64,000 nt of DNA, taken from assembly GCA_019745415.1 (NCBI GenBank), contig JAIETF010000037.1:62001-126000 (forward strand), given 5' to 3'. How positions within the stretch are numbered: the first letter of the stretch is position 1; every line of letters starts with the position of its first letter. Shown here in pieces: positions 43,893-51,940 of the stretch. Source of the stretch: Candidatus Obscuribacterales bacterium (GTDB lineage Bacteria > Cyanobacteriota > Vampirovibrionia > Obscuribacterales > Obscuribacteraceae). A program made the position numbers and the translations under genes. Under the pieces are notes generated by a model, which saw only the letters and a program-made list of their open reading frames with translations, was not told the origin of the DNA and did not search any database.

Positions 43893-44567
43893 TTATTTGT
43901 CTTCAATCAAATAACCTGAACCAAGCATCGTCTTGATGAAATCTTCTTTGCCTAGCGTGCCCAGCTGGCGACGCAGAGTTTTCATGCAGGTGCGAACCGT
44001 ATCTTCTGAAGCTTCGCTATCAGAGGGCCAGACAGCGTCTAGCAAGGCTTTGGCACCAAAGGGACGATTTGGATGGCGCATTAGGTATTCAAGCAGGGCG
44101 CATTGCTTGGGCATTAAATGGGCGCTCTGCTCACCTACTTTGACTGTGCGCGTCTCTAATTCCAGTTTGACCCCCTTGATTGCCAGCTCGGTCGGCAAAA
44201 GCCCCTTAGGGCGTCGCAAAAGAGAGCGTATGCGAGCCGAAAGCTCCCGCACGTCAAAGGGTTTTACCATATAGTCGTCGGCACCGCCGTCGAGACCCTG
44301 CTCCCGGTTATCTATTTCGCCGCGACCGGTAAGAAAGATTATCGGCGCCGCGCCGCCTTGTTTGCGGTACTGCTTCACAACCTCTAGACCGGTCATACCG
44401 GGTAGCCCCCAGTCCATGACTACAACGTCAAACTCAAAACTGGTGAGCATTTGCAAGGCGTCTTCGCCGTTATGCACCACTTCCAGATTGTGGTTTTCCA
44501 GCGAAAACCAGTCTTCCATGCGCTGCGAAAGTTCCAGATCGTCTTCTACGAGAAGTATTTTTGCCAT
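43893..44567 (-). CDS. OmpR/PhoB-type response regulator
   Basis: A 224-residue two-domain regulator. The receiver begins MAKILLVEDDLELSQRM; Asp52 in VVVMDWGLPGM is the phosphorylation site, Thr80 and Lys102 complete the switch. The C-terminal winged helix (LMPKQCALLEYLMRHPNRPFGAKALLDAVW, SEDTVRTCMKTLRRQL) binds DNA. The frame is open 41 codons further upstream to a TTG, but that extension has no family similarity, so the ATG at 44567 was taken. It is divergent from the kinase gene, with about 90 bp between the starts. Confidence 0.9.
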   Translation of the reverse strand: MAKILLVEDDLELSQRMEDWFSLENHNLEVVHNGEDALQMLTSFEFDVVVMDWGLPGMTGLEVVKQYRKQGGAAPIIFLTGRGEIDNREQGLDGGADDYMVKPFDVRELSARIRSLLRRPKGLLPTELAIKGVKLELETRTVKVGEQSAHLMPKQCALLEYLMRHPNRPFGAKALLDAVWPSDSEASEDTVRTCMKTLRRQLGTLGKEDFIKTMLGSGYLIEDK

Positions 44568-44659
44568 TATTTTGGAATTTTGTAGTTGCCCAATTTCTGA
44601 TTGTCTATTATCGTACCCTGAATAAATGAGAAAATTACTACGGTAATCTGGATAGCCCC

Positions 44660-46150
44660 GTGCCCGAAGAAAATTCGAGTGAAACAACAAGACGTAGGCG
44701 ATTTGCTCCTAAAATCGTGCATAAGGGGCTGGCGCTTGTTTTGACGCCTATTTTGCTTGAGAGCTTTTTCTTCTTTCAGTTGAGCGATCTGGTTACTAGG
44801 GCTGAACAGCTGGCTATTTCAGAGCGCCGCCAGAGCACCATAGTCGAGCATATGAACTGGCTCATGTCTATTTTTGCCACGGCATCAGGCAATTTGGCCA
44901 CCTATATAATGACCGGCAATAAAATGTATGCCGTTGCCAGTCGAGAGTCTCGCGTCGAAATCACCAAAGAGTTCGACGAGCTTGAGAGGCTTGTGGGCGA
45001 TGATCCTCGCATGAAACAGATCATCACCGAGCTGAAAGAGATGTCTGAAGACGAATTCAAGCGTTTTGAGCACCTTGAGCCCCCCGCCGATGGTGCCAAC
45101 TATGCCGATACCCTCATGCGCCTGCAAGAGCTGAGACCCTTTGTCAAACAGGCAGGTATCAAGAGCCGCACAGTTACGCATTTATTGAAAGAGCAAAGAG
45201 AATATCTAGAGAAAGTAAGAAAGAAAGAAGCCGAGTCTCGCGAGAAAGTAAAAGAGATTGTCTTGTACGGTGTGCTCGGCAACTTTGTTGTGGCAGTCTT
45301 CTTGGTTATGGTCTTTCTGCGCGACATAACCGGTCGTCTCACTGTACTAGTGGATAACGCCCGCAACTTACCCGCTGGTGAAACTTCGACACGCAGGGTG
45401 TCGGGCAGCGACGAGCTTTGGTATCTAGATAATGTCTTGCACGATGCTGCCCAGAAAATTAGAGAAGCCCAGGAAGACCGCAGCTCTATCATGGAAATGG
45501 TAGCTCATGATTTGCGTTCGCCTCTGATGTCGTCACAGGTGGCTCTCGACTTGCTCACCAAAGACTCTAAGACCCAGCTTGGTCCATCTTCTGTCAGGCA
45601 TGTCGAAACAATCAAGCGCAATATCACTCGCTTGGTGTCGCTGGTAAGTGACTTGCTTACTGTTGAAAAACTAGAAGCCGGCAAGCTTGAATTAGATTTG
45701 GAAGAAGTCGAGATTGGCGATGTGGTGGAAGAAGCCTTGCAGAGCGTGGGCGGACTAGCCAACCAGAAGCATATTCAAATAGTCAATGAGACCACTAGAG
45801 AGACGGTAACGGCCGATAGAGCGCGCGTGATTCAGGTGCTGGTCAACTATTTGTCTAATGCCATTAAGTTTTCGCCAGAAGGCTCTTCGATAGCTGTCTT
45901 TACCGGTCGCGATCAAGAATTTTTAGTGGTCTCGGTGCAAGACCAGGGACCAGGTATTAGCGAAGAAGACCAAGATAGGCTGTTTAGTAAGTTCTATCAA
46001 TCTAAAGAAGGGAAGCGCTCCAAAGGCTTTGGTCTAGGGCTGGCGATCTGTAAGCTGGTGATTGAGTCTCATGGCGGCGAAGTAGGAGTAGACAGCCAAC
46101 CGCGTCAGGGCTCTCGCTTTTGGTTTGCTCTGCCGGTTGATGAAGCTTAG
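44660..46150 (+). CDS. Sensor histidine kinase, probable partner of the divergent regulator
   Basis: A 496-residue membrane kinase. Two helices (about residues 21-43 and 200-220) enclose a helical sensor domain with a CHASE3-like look (QSTIVEHMNWLMSIFATASGNLATYIMTGN). A HAMP-like linker leads to HisKA with MVAHDLRSPLMSSQVALDLL (His283), then the N box VLVNYLSNAIKFSPEG, the G1 box VQDQGPGISEED and the G2 box GFGLGLAICK. All catalytic motifs are intact. The signal is unknown. GTG start; its 5' region overlaps the unlikely long form of the regulator gene. Confidence 0.88.
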   Translation: MPEENSSETTRRRRFAPKIVHKGLALVLTPILLESFFFFQLSDLVTRAEQLAISERRQSTIVEHMNWLMSIFATASGNLATYIMTGNKMYAVASRESRVEITKEFDELERLVGDDPRMKQIITELKEMSEDEFKRFEHLEPPADGANYADTLMRLQELRPFVKQAGIKSRTVTHLLKEQREYLEKVRKKEAESREKVKEIVLYGVLGNFVVAVFLVMVFLRDITGRLTVLVDNARNLPAGETSTRRVSGSDELWYLDNVLHDAAQKIREAQEDRSSIMEMVAHDLRSPLMSSQVALDLLTKDSKTQLGPSSVRHVETIKRNITRLVSLVSDLLTVEKLEAGKLELDLEEVEIGDVVEEALQSVGGLANQKHIQIVNETTRETVTADRARVIQVLVNYLSNAIKFSPEGSSIAVFTGRDQEFLVVSVQDQGPGISEEDQDRLFSKFYQSKEGKRSKGFGLGLAICKLVIESHGGEVGVDSQPRQGSRFWFALPVDEA

Positions 46151-46230
46151 GGTTATTCTCTTTTAGAAACAGATACTAGACTTTGGACAATTTATGTTTG
46201 TGTATCAAAACCGACTAAGGCTCACATTGA

Positions 46231-46884
46231 ATGAACCCGTATAAGCTGAAGAACTACCTTTTAACCCGGTCAGCTGAAATGTTTGCGTCTAGTGGCTTCA
46301 CTACATATGACGACAAGGTTTTAAGATCTTACTATTCCATGAATCTTCAACAGGACGTTTTAGGTGTTGTTAAGCTTGATTATCATTGGAATTACGGTGT
46401 CCTTCATGCAAATTACATTTATGGTATTCGCTTTGAACAAGTCTATAGACTGTTGTTTAAGATCTTTCCAGATGATGAAGAGCTTCTCGAAGGGCACCAA
46501 GCGGAGCCTCTCAGTCAGACTATTTACGAAGGAATTGACCAGCATCGAAATGTCTTCATAAGATGGTTTTTTATGTATTGGCCAATACAGAGCGAAAAGG
46601 CTGTGAATGATTATCTTAAGGAAATCAAAGGATATATTCCGAGAATCATCATTCCATACTTTAGAAGCCATGCTTCTTTAAATGAAGCGAGCAACTTCTT
46701 TAAGAGAAGAAACTTGAGGTCGCCGGTTCTTTCGAAAGTAATTGTTTACATTCTCAATCAGGAATATGATCTTGCCGAATCAGTGGTCAGGAGCGACTTT
46801 CTAACCTTCAGGGATCCTGCCGTTGTCGTTTGGGGAGATCGGCTACTTGAGTTTATTTCAGAAGCGAGAGCCGGACGACTATAA
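46231..46884 (+). CDS. Hypothetical protein, immunity-like
   Basis: A 217-residue soluble protein. It begins MNPYKLKNYLLTRSAEMFASSGFTTYDDKVLRSYY and is rich in aromatic and charged residues (LGVVKLDYHWNYGVLHANYIYGIRFEQVYRLLF), with no signal or membrane segment. The composition resembles immunity proteins of polymorphic toxin systems, and the gene sits at the start of the toxin/immunity and mobile-element region, but no family is recognised. One copy of the dispersed repeat follows at 46930. Confidence 0.6.
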   Translation: MNPYKLKNYLLTRSAEMFASSGFTTYDDKVLRSYYSMNLQQDVLGVVKLDYHWNYGVLHANYIYGIRFEQVYRLLFKIFPDDEELLEGHQAEPLSQTIYEGIDQHRNVFIRWFFMYWPIQSEKAVNDYLKEIKGYIPRIIIPYFRSHASLNEASNFFKRRNLRSPVLSKVIVYILNQEYDLAESVVRSDFLTFRDPAVVVWGDRLLEFISEARAGRL

Positions 46885-46929
46885 ATACTGTGAGTTAATT
46901 GAGCAGTCAGCTTCTGGGGGGAAGGTCAT

Positions 46930-46984
46930 GATTGCCGGAGGTAATTGTGTTTTTTTAGGTGACCCAACAAATGGGGCAGCGTCA
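46930..46984 (+). repeat. Dispersed repeat, copy A
   Basis: It contains GATTGCC, AGGTAATTGT, a T-run and then GGTGACCCAACAAATGGGGC and AGCGTCA. The core recurs at 47638, 47973, 51167 and 53661, always in this orientation. It lies directly before the small gene at 47005. It is probably an insertion-sequence end (see copy C). Confidence 0.8.
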
Positions 46985-47004
46985 ATGGCGCTGACGGAGG
47001 TTCG

Positions 47005-47475
47005 ATGGAAAAGCTTTATGAGCGAATGACGAGTCTACTTGGCGAACCTTATGAAGGTGCAGCTTTCAGAAACTTCGTCACGGAATTGGGGATCGAACCT
47101 AGTGTACTTTCAGTAGGTAGTGAATTAGACGTGTCATTCCCCGAATTGGGAGTATCATTTAGAACCAAGAGCGGTTCATTCAGCGCAATTGAATTTCACA
47201 TTTGTACACCTACAACACTTAGGCAGTTCAAACCATACGACAGAGAACTAGCGGCAGGTATTACGCCAAACGACAACAGCGAGAAGGTGAAGCAAAAACT
47301 TCGCATGGCCCCCACTAAGTCGCGCCGAAGACCGGGCCATTCGAAAACTGAATGGGATTTTGTGGATTTGTATGACTTAGAGAATTTTAGGGTATCATTT
47401 AGCTTCGACGGCGAGACCGGTGCCATGTACTTCGCTTCAGTGTATGCCAGAACAAATCGAAACACCAAAACTTAA
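47005..47475 (+). CDS. Small hypothetical protein, immunity-like
   Basis: A 156-residue soluble protein. The pattern LLGEPYEGAAFRNFVTELGI, FPELGVSFRTKSGSFSAIEFHI, LPxGITPNDNSEKVKQKLRM-like (AAGITPNDNSEKVKQKL) and VSFSFDGETGAMYFASVY is that of a family of small alpha/beta proteins commonly found beside polymorphic toxins and thought to be immunity proteins. I cannot name the family with certainty. Only a repeat copy precedes it, so it is an orphan relative to any toxin here. Confidence 0.6.
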   Translation: MEKLYERMTSLLGEPYEGAAFRNFVTELGIEPSVLSVGSELDVSFPELGVSFRTKSGSFSAIEFHICTPTTLRQFKPYDRELAAGITPNDNSEKVKQKLRMAPTKSRRRPGHSKTEWDFVDLYDLENFRVSFSFDGETGAMYFASVYARTNRNTKT

Positions 47476-47564
47476 GGGACCAAGTTAACGGCTCGCGCTC
47501 GTCTCTCGTCTGTGTTTTTGATTGGTGAACTCGAATCTGATTATTCGGTTTTAGGTGCAACGAC

Positions 47565-47648
47565 ATGAACGACTTCAAATTGCGCCACTTCCCGGGAGAG
47601 ATTATCATTCAGTGTGTTCGCTGGTATTGCAAGTACGGATTGCCGTAG
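47565..47648 (+). pseudogene. IS6-family transposase N-terminal remnant
   Basis: The ORF MNDFKLRHFPGEIIIQCVRW, then YCKYGLP and a stop, matches the first residues of IS6-family transposases (typical MxxFKxRHFxxEIILxxVRWYCKYGxSYR). It breaks off after 27 codons where repeat copy B begins. Confidence 0.8.
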
Positions 47649-47690
47649 GTAATTGTAGTTTTTTCTAGGTGACCCAACAAATGGGGCCGC
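47638..47690 (+). repeat. Dispersed repeat, copy B
   Basis: GATTGCCGTAGGTAATTG, a T-run, then AGGTGACCCAACAAATGGGG. It joins the IS6 remnant to the IS3-type transposase fragment. Confidence 0.8.
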
Positions 47691-47972
47691 GTTAAACCTG
47701 TACTTCATCGAACCAGGTAAGCCGATCCAAAACACCTTTGTAGAGTTTTTCAATGGCAGATTTAGAGACGAGTGCCTCAATCAATATTGGTTCACAGGCA
47801 TCGAAGACGCAGCCAGTCTGGGAAAAACGATTACATCAAATTCCGCCCACACAGCTCCCTGGGCAACATGACACCGTTGCAATTCAGACTAGCAGTCGAA
47901 GAAGCAAACCGACCTCTAAAGGAGAACAAGCTGGATTCAACTGGGAATATAAAACTAGCAGCTGTCTCTTAA
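47691..47972 (+). pseudogene. IS3-family OrfB C-terminal fragment with frameshift
   Basis: One frame reads FIEPGKPIQNTFVEFFNGRF then RDECLNQYWFTGIEDA, the C-terminal DDE region of IS3-family transposases (PGKPxQNxxxExFNGxxRDExLN). Near 47825 it shifts by one base and continues in another frame as NDYIKFRPHSSLGNMTPLQF and the end of the protein. The catalytic Glu region is present but the N-terminal two thirds are missing. Confidence 0.85.
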
Positions 47973-48000
47973 AGGTGGCCCAACAAATGGGGCAGCGTCA
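47973..48000 (+). repeat. Dispersed repeat, copy C (next to the IS3 end)
   Basis: AGGTGGCCCAACAAATGGGG followed by CAGCGTCA, directly after the stop of the IS3 OrfB fragment. This position is that of an IS right end, so the dispersed repeat is probably the right terminus of this IS type. Confidence 0.75.
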
Positions 48001-48213
48001 GCTGAGGTTGAGAAGGATTTGATTAGAGATCGCACCGGCTCTGGCCGAAAAGCTGCGAAAGAAAGAGGCGTAAAGTTTGGCCGTCCATCTAAGATGACCG
48101 AAGCTCAAATGAAGGTAGCTAAGCGCCTTCTGCGCGAAGGTCAGTCAATCCGTGAAGTGGCTGCCACTTTTAATATTCACTACACCACCCTATATAGACT
48201 CCTGCGCTCCTGA
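48001..48213 (+). pseudogene. Serine resolvase/invertase C-terminal fragment
   Basis: The frame reads AEVEKDLIRDRTGSGRKAAK, ERGVKFGRPSKMTEAQMKVAK, then a helix-turn-helix (REGQSIREVAATFNIHYTTLYRLL). This is the end of the catalytic helix E and the DNA-binding domain of Hin/Tn3-type resolvases. The catalytic N-terminal part with the active Ser is absent, replaced by the IS repeat. Only the DNA-binding half could be expressed, from a TTG at 48019. Confidence 0.85.
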
Positions 48214-48231
48214 TACCAATAGCGGTTGCCA

Positions 48232-48300
48232 GCGTGACAAATAATTCTGAGAAAACCGCGACAAATAATTCTGCAAAAAGTGCCACAAATAATTCTGAAA
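48232..48300. repeat. Three ~25-bp tandem repeats resembling transposon-end binding sites
   Basis: GTGACAAATAATTCTGA, GCGACAAATAATTCTGC and GCCACAAATAATTCTGA occur at 24-26-bp spacing right after the resolvase fragment. Series of ACAAAT-containing sites are typical of the ends of Tn7-like and Tn5053-like elements, where they bind TnsB/TniA-type transposases, and such elements may carry a serine resolvase. No transposase remains. Confidence 0.55.
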
Positions 48301-48393
48301 CTCACACGGCTGCGGTTCCGATCCTTCACACGGTTGTCCTTGGATTTGCGATCCTTAGCGCTTAGTTCCGATAATGCCCAAGCTGTGTCATCG

Positions 48394-48417
48394 AAAGAGC
48401 CCCCACCGGGGCTCTTT
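48394..48417. terminator. Intrinsic terminator downstream of the immunity gene
   Basis: AAAGAGCCCC and GGGGCTCTTT pair perfectly around a 4-base loop, with a short T-run on either side. It lies 10 bp past the end of the minus-strand toxin/immunity operon and works in both directions. Confidence 0.88.
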
Positions 48418-48426
48418 TCGTAGGTG

Positions 48427-48726
48427 CTACTTTTGCACACCAATAAAGCGCCAGCTTATGTCCTTGCCCTCAATGTGCGGCAAACCGATTTCCTCTCGAT
48501 TTCCAGCTTGATCAACAACAAACCAATTCCATAACTTCTCTTCGGGAAATGGTGGCTCCTGCTCTAGATTTTCTTCGACCAAGAAGAAATCAAAAATTGG
48601 CTTAAACTCATCGGCTTCTTTCGTAAGTTCTATGTCACCAAGCATTTCGAGCCCATCTACACTCGAATTGGTAATGGTGCCTATCAAGGTATTCTTGTGA
48701 AACAACTTAAACGTGCTACTGCTCAT
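48427..48726 (-). CDS. Putative immunity protein of the adjacent toxin
   Basis: A 99-residue acidic, soluble protein (MSSSTFKLFHKNTLIGTITN, LEMLGDIELTKEADEFKPIFDFF, EEIGLPHIEGKDISWRFIG). The repeated strand pattern at the start resembles small single-domain immunity proteins. Its start overlaps the 3' end of the toxin gene by 11 bp and it is last in the operon, the standard position of the cognate immunity gene. No ribosome-binding site beyond the coupling is apparent. The family is not recognised. Confidence 0.65.
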   Translation of the reverse strand: MSSSTFKLFHKNTLIGTITNSSVDGLEMLGDIELTKEADEFKPIFDFFLVEENLEQEPPFPEEKLWNWFVVDQAGNREEIGLPHIEGKDISWRFIGVQK

Positions 48727-50683
48727 ACTTCAAAAACCGCCCTGGAATCGTTCCTTTCACCAATATCTCCTTATCCGCTCTGACAAAAAGCAGCGCCAGC
48801 TTCTTTGGAAACGGCTTCAGATTTGAATTCTGAATTGCCTGTACGACTTGTTCGTGTTCGACGATAGCAACGCCTCTAAGCTCCCCACTTTTTATAGCTT
48901 CACGAAGTCGAGGTAGGTCAAGTTCAAGCTTTTGATTGCCATACTTAGTGACGACACCATCAACAGTTCCAAAACTTGTGTAGGGGCTGAACTGCTTGAC
49001 CTTGCTGTGCTTATTACCTAGCACATGCTCAAATATTTCAACGGGACGCCCGTTATACAAGCCTGAGCAGTCAGCTGGTTCCAAATCGCCGCTCTCGTTA
49101 ATAAATGATTTGCGCTGTCCCTTGGTGTTGAAACGCGAACGTAAGTCATGATCGCCTCTAAATACGTTGCCTTCGCCTTCGGAAGACATGGCAAACCAAT
49201 TCTCTCCTTTCTTCGGTATGGGCATCTCAAAGCCGTTCGTTGTTAGTCCTTTGGGCTGAAACACATCATCCAGAAACGCCCCTAATGCCCGCCTGGCTTT
49301 CTCTCTGCCAGGCGCGGCTAGTTCTCCTGCGTACTTGGCCAATTCCTCCAGGGCGTCGATTAGCTTGCCCGATCTTGCCAGCTTGTCAGCCGCGCCTATT
49401 ACCGACCCTACGCCCATTTCCGCTATCAGCTCGCTGCCTTTCTCGGTGCGCTTCTCCAGCGGCATGGCTTCCCAGCGTTCATTAGCTAAGGTCGTTACTG
49501 CCTGCAAGTCTCTCAGCGGTCGGCTGTAATCTCCGCTCTTCGCCACTTCCTGGCTGTACCCGGCTAGCACCTCTGAGATCTTTAGACCGCTCATAAGGGC
49601 GGTCGATAGACTATCGGCCAGCTTTTGTGCCGCCTCCGGTAGTTTCTCCGGTCTATCTGCCGCCTCTATCATGAATGTTCCGGCCGCTATTGCGCTGTCA
49701 TAGAGCCCTTTGCCGACATTGTAAAAGCCCTTCGGTATTGACTCCGCCACTGCCTGGATCTGGTTCTCATAGGCTTCTTTGCCGACTTCGCCAGCCTTCT
49801 CAAACGCCTTGATTATGTCTCTCTGCTGCTTCGGGTCGAGCTTTGTAAAAGCCTCCCACTCGTTTTCTTGATGCTGCACTTTGGCTTGCAGCACTAGCTG
49901 GTCGGGCTTCACTGCCTGGTGTACGCCACCCTCATCGAGCCCCGCCGCCTTTGTCTTCTCGTTCACCTGCGTCAGCTGCTCGGCTCTGGCTTTCGCTTGC
50001 GGCGACAGCTCCGCCATTTGCTCCCGCACAAGCTGACTGTAGCGGTCTTTTTCCGGTCCTTCCGGTAGCTGCTTTGCCCATGTGTGGAGATTTTGCACCG
50101 GCTCCGCTGCCGGGTTTCGCTTCACCTCATGGGCCAGTAAGGTGCCGGTGTCCATCTGGTCTAGGGGCGCTTGCGGCTTTTCTGCTTGCCCCCTAGGCCT
50201 GTAAACCGCTTCGGCGTCTTTCAAGACCTTTACTATCTGTTCGTCTTTGTATGGAGCCGTTAACTGCTCGGCTTTGTCCATGTCCTCTACGAACTTCTTT
50301 GCCCAGATGTCTGGCTGCTTTGCTCGCTCTCTCAAGTACTCCGGTGTTATTTCCGGTTGCGGCTTTGCTTCCTTCTGGCGCTCTGCTAGTACTTTCTGCT
50401 TGCCGCCGTCGTCCAGGGCGATTATCTGTATGCTCTCTAACTGGTCGCCCCCGGCGCTTCCGTTGTGCTTGTTCGGGTTTGTGTCTTGCGCCGCCTTGAC
50501 GTCGGCGCCCGCGGCGGACCTTGCCGCCTGGGCGTCAGCCGTTCGCATCGCCGAATCTTCAGTGAATTCCGCGCGTCCAGCCAGCCTCAGGTTGCCCTTT
50601 TCTTCGCTCTCTTTGTTGGACACCAAGGCGGTCCTCTCCAAAAGTACTTGGTTTATTCCCGTTAGCGTCGCGCTGGAAACCAC
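48716..50683 (-). CDS. Polymorphic toxin with probable C-terminal ADP-ribosyltransferase domain
   Basis: A 655-residue protein. Residues 1-480 are Ala/Glu/Lys/Gln-rich helices (QAARSAAGADVKAAQDTN, FYNVGKGLYDSAIAAGTFMIEAADRP) with no export signal. The C-terminal 170 residues differ: GNVFRGDHDLRSRF (508-511), KQFSPYTSFGTVDGVVTKYG (566-571) and DKEILVKGTIPGRFL (637-644). The order R, then S-x-Y-T-S-F, then E-I-L-V-x-G-x-I-P is that of R-S-E-type ADP-ribosyltransferase toxins; the catalytic Glu would be Glu639. The GTG start abuts the stop of the frameshifted gene upstream. The immunity gene follows. A toxin fold other than ADP-ribosyltransferase cannot be excluded. Confidence 0.65.
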   Translation of the reverse strand: MVSSATLTGINQVLLERTALVSNKESEEKGNLRLAGRAEFTEDSAMRTADAQAARSAAGADVKAAQDTNPNKHNGSAGGDQLESIQIIALDDGGKQKVLAERQKEAKPQPEITPEYLRERAKQPDIWAKKFVEDMDKAEQLTAPYKDEQIVKVLKDAEAVYRPRGQAEKPQAPLDQMDTGTLLAHEVKRNPAAEPVQNLHTWAKQLPEGPEKDRYSQLVREQMAELSPQAKARAEQLTQVNEKTKAAGLDEGGVHQAVKPDQLVLQAKVQHQENEWEAFTKLDPKQQRDIIKAFEKAGEVGKEAYENQIQAVAESIPKGFYNVGKGLYDSAIAAGTFMIEAADRPEKLPEAAQKLADSLSTALMSGLKISEVLAGYSQEVAKSGDYSRPLRDLQAVTTLANERWEAMPLEKRTEKGSELIAEMGVGSVIGAADKLARSGKLIDALEELAKYAGELAAPGREKARRALGAFLDDVFQPKGLTTNGFEMPIPKKGENWFAMSSEGEGNVFRGDHDLRSRFNTKGQRKSFINESGDLEPADCSGLYNGRPVEIFEHVLGNKHSKVKQFSPYTSFGTVDGVVTKYGNQKLELDLPRLREAIKSGELRGVAIVEHEQVVQAIQNSNLKPFPKKLALLFVRADKEILVKGTIPGRFLKYEQ

Positions 50684-51051
50684 CTAAGCGCCTAGCCCGT
50701 TCTTCACTGCTGCCGTGAATTGGTCTATTACCTGGTTTGCCTGGTTCCTATTGAAGCTCGATACTAAATCCCACTGGAATACAATCATGGTCTTGTTCTC
50801 AGTCCCTGGATGAATGAGGCGTTCAGGGTTGTTTGCCGGGTCGCTTCTCCTACCTGGTCGCAAATGTATTCCTTCCAGCACATAATGGCTAGAATCTTGC
50901 CCGCTTCCGGGTCCACGCTTCTAATTTGCCACCATGTATCCCCCATGTGGCTCTCGGCCCCCATTAGAGAAAAAGATCTTGTTTCGGCATTTGTATTCGG
51001 AACATCTAGGAATTCCTGGCGACTAATTACAAGCGGAAGTTCAGAACGCAT
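50684..51051 (-). pseudogene. Small frameshifted gene upstream of the toxin
   Basis: Two overlapping frames together look like one protein. Frame 1 (from 51051) reads MRSELPLVISRQEFLDVPNT, AESHMGDTWWQIRSVDPEAG, KILAIMCWKEYICDQVGE and ends at TGA near 50785. Frame 2 resumes as ENKTMIVFQWDLVSSFNRNQ and ends KNGLGA three bases before the toxin's GTG. The WW/IRS and MIVFQW segments resemble DcrB/DUF1795-like strands, seen near secreted toxins as adaptor or immunity partners. The break lies around 50780-50800. A sequencing error would restore a gene of about 120 residues. Confidence 0.5.
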
Positions 51052-51166
51052 TTACAGTTATCTGCTTACCAATTATGACTGTGATATCTCAGACTTAAGA
51101 CCGCGATAAAGTCATTGAGCCTATCCAAGCGGATCTATGCGCGGAAGTGCCTTGGTCTTGCACTTT

Positions 51167-51222
51167 GATTGCCTTAGTAATTGTGGTTTTTTTTTTGTGA
51201 CCCAACAAATGGGGCAGCGTCA
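51167..51222 (+). repeat. Dispersed repeat, copy D
   Basis: GATTGCCTTAGTAATTGTGG, ten or more T, then GTGACCCAACAAATGGGGC and AGCGTCA, followed directly by the IS6-type remnant at 51224. Confidence 0.8.
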
Positions 51223-51223
51223 A

Positions 51224-51351
51224 CCAGGCTATGCGCGACTTCAAGTGGCGGCACTATCCCAGAGTTTCGCCCCTAAGCTATTTTTGCGACATAGTCCTTT
51301 CCGCACACAATTCGTCTGCTTTACGAGGTACAAGTTTTGGGGGTAAGGTCA
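51224..51351 (+). repeat. IS6-derived direct repeat, copy 1
   Basis: A ~128-bp unit starting ACCAGGCTATGCGCGACTTC, nearly identical to 53393-53521. Its ATG at 51231 reads MRDFKWRHYPRVSPL, like an IS6 transposase N-terminus, then diverges. The rest of 51052-51523 shows nothing coding. Confidence 0.75.
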
Positions 51352-51523
51352 ATGTGGCACCGTTTTATATGCGTGGCTTGTATTGCTTGCTGGGCGTGGC
51401 TTTCAAGGCTCTGATTTATTTCTGGCGCTTGGTATGTGCCACCACCCACGGTTGTCATTTATATGCTAATTAGTAATTGGGGTACTCAAACCACCCCATC
51501 CCGCCTAGCCTCCGGCTGATAAT

Positions 51524-51940
51524 CTAAACGGCTTCTTTATTCTTCACCACAGGCTCTGGCAACGCAACACCAGGCGACTTGGAAAACTCCCTTTCTGCTG
51601 TTCTGTCTATTTTCTCGTATCGTTTACGACCAGTACGGACTGGACCATCAGTCTCAATCCGCCACACCTCTGTACCAATCGGCACATCACTTGGCTTAAA
51701 ACCTGCTATCGCTATGCAGACTGGTGCCCTCGGACCACCTGGTTCTGAAGTCGCAAACTTAACTACAGAACCCTTAACTCTTACAGGCTGCTTGTCTGCC
51801 AACCTTAGCTCAATCTCCTCAAAAAAACCTTTGCCGCCTGGGTCACTACGATCCCCCACCAATACCAAGTGATTACGCATTTCATACGTATCACTGACCA
51901 CAAAAAAAAGTTTGTACGGCTCTTCCATCACTGTATCCAC
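51524..51940 (-). CDS. Hypothetical protein, second gene of a small operon
   Basis: A 138-residue soluble protein (EEPYKLFFVVSDTYEMRNHL, VLVGDRSDPGGKGFFEEIEL, GPRAPVCIAIAGFKPSDVPI). The first two thirds are strand-rich; the C-terminus is charged and probably flexible. Not recognised. It overlaps the upstream 81-residue gene by 13 bp, so the two are coupled. The location among toxin and mobile genes suggests an accessory role. Confidence 0.6.
   Translation of the reverse strand: MDTVMEEPYKLFFVVSDTYEMRNHLVLVGDRSDPGGKGFFEEIELRLADKQPVRVKGSVVKFATSEPGGPRAPVCIAIAGFKPSDVPIGTEVWRIETDGPVRTGRKRYEKIDRTAEREFSKSPGVALPEPVVKNKEAV

Noticed and set aside
44568..44690. Longer form of the response regulator starting at the TTG at 44690
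   Set aside because: The 41 extra residues have no receiver-domain similarity and overlap the divergent kinase start; the ATG at 44567 gives a standard-length protein.
47753..48022. Overlapping plus-strand frames of 66-89 codons
   Set aside because: They are pieces of the frameshifted IS3 transposase fragment read in other frames, not separate genes.
48232..48300. CRISPR array
   Set aside because: Only three imperfect units of 24-26 bp with no unique spacers and no cas genes; better explained as transposon-end sites.
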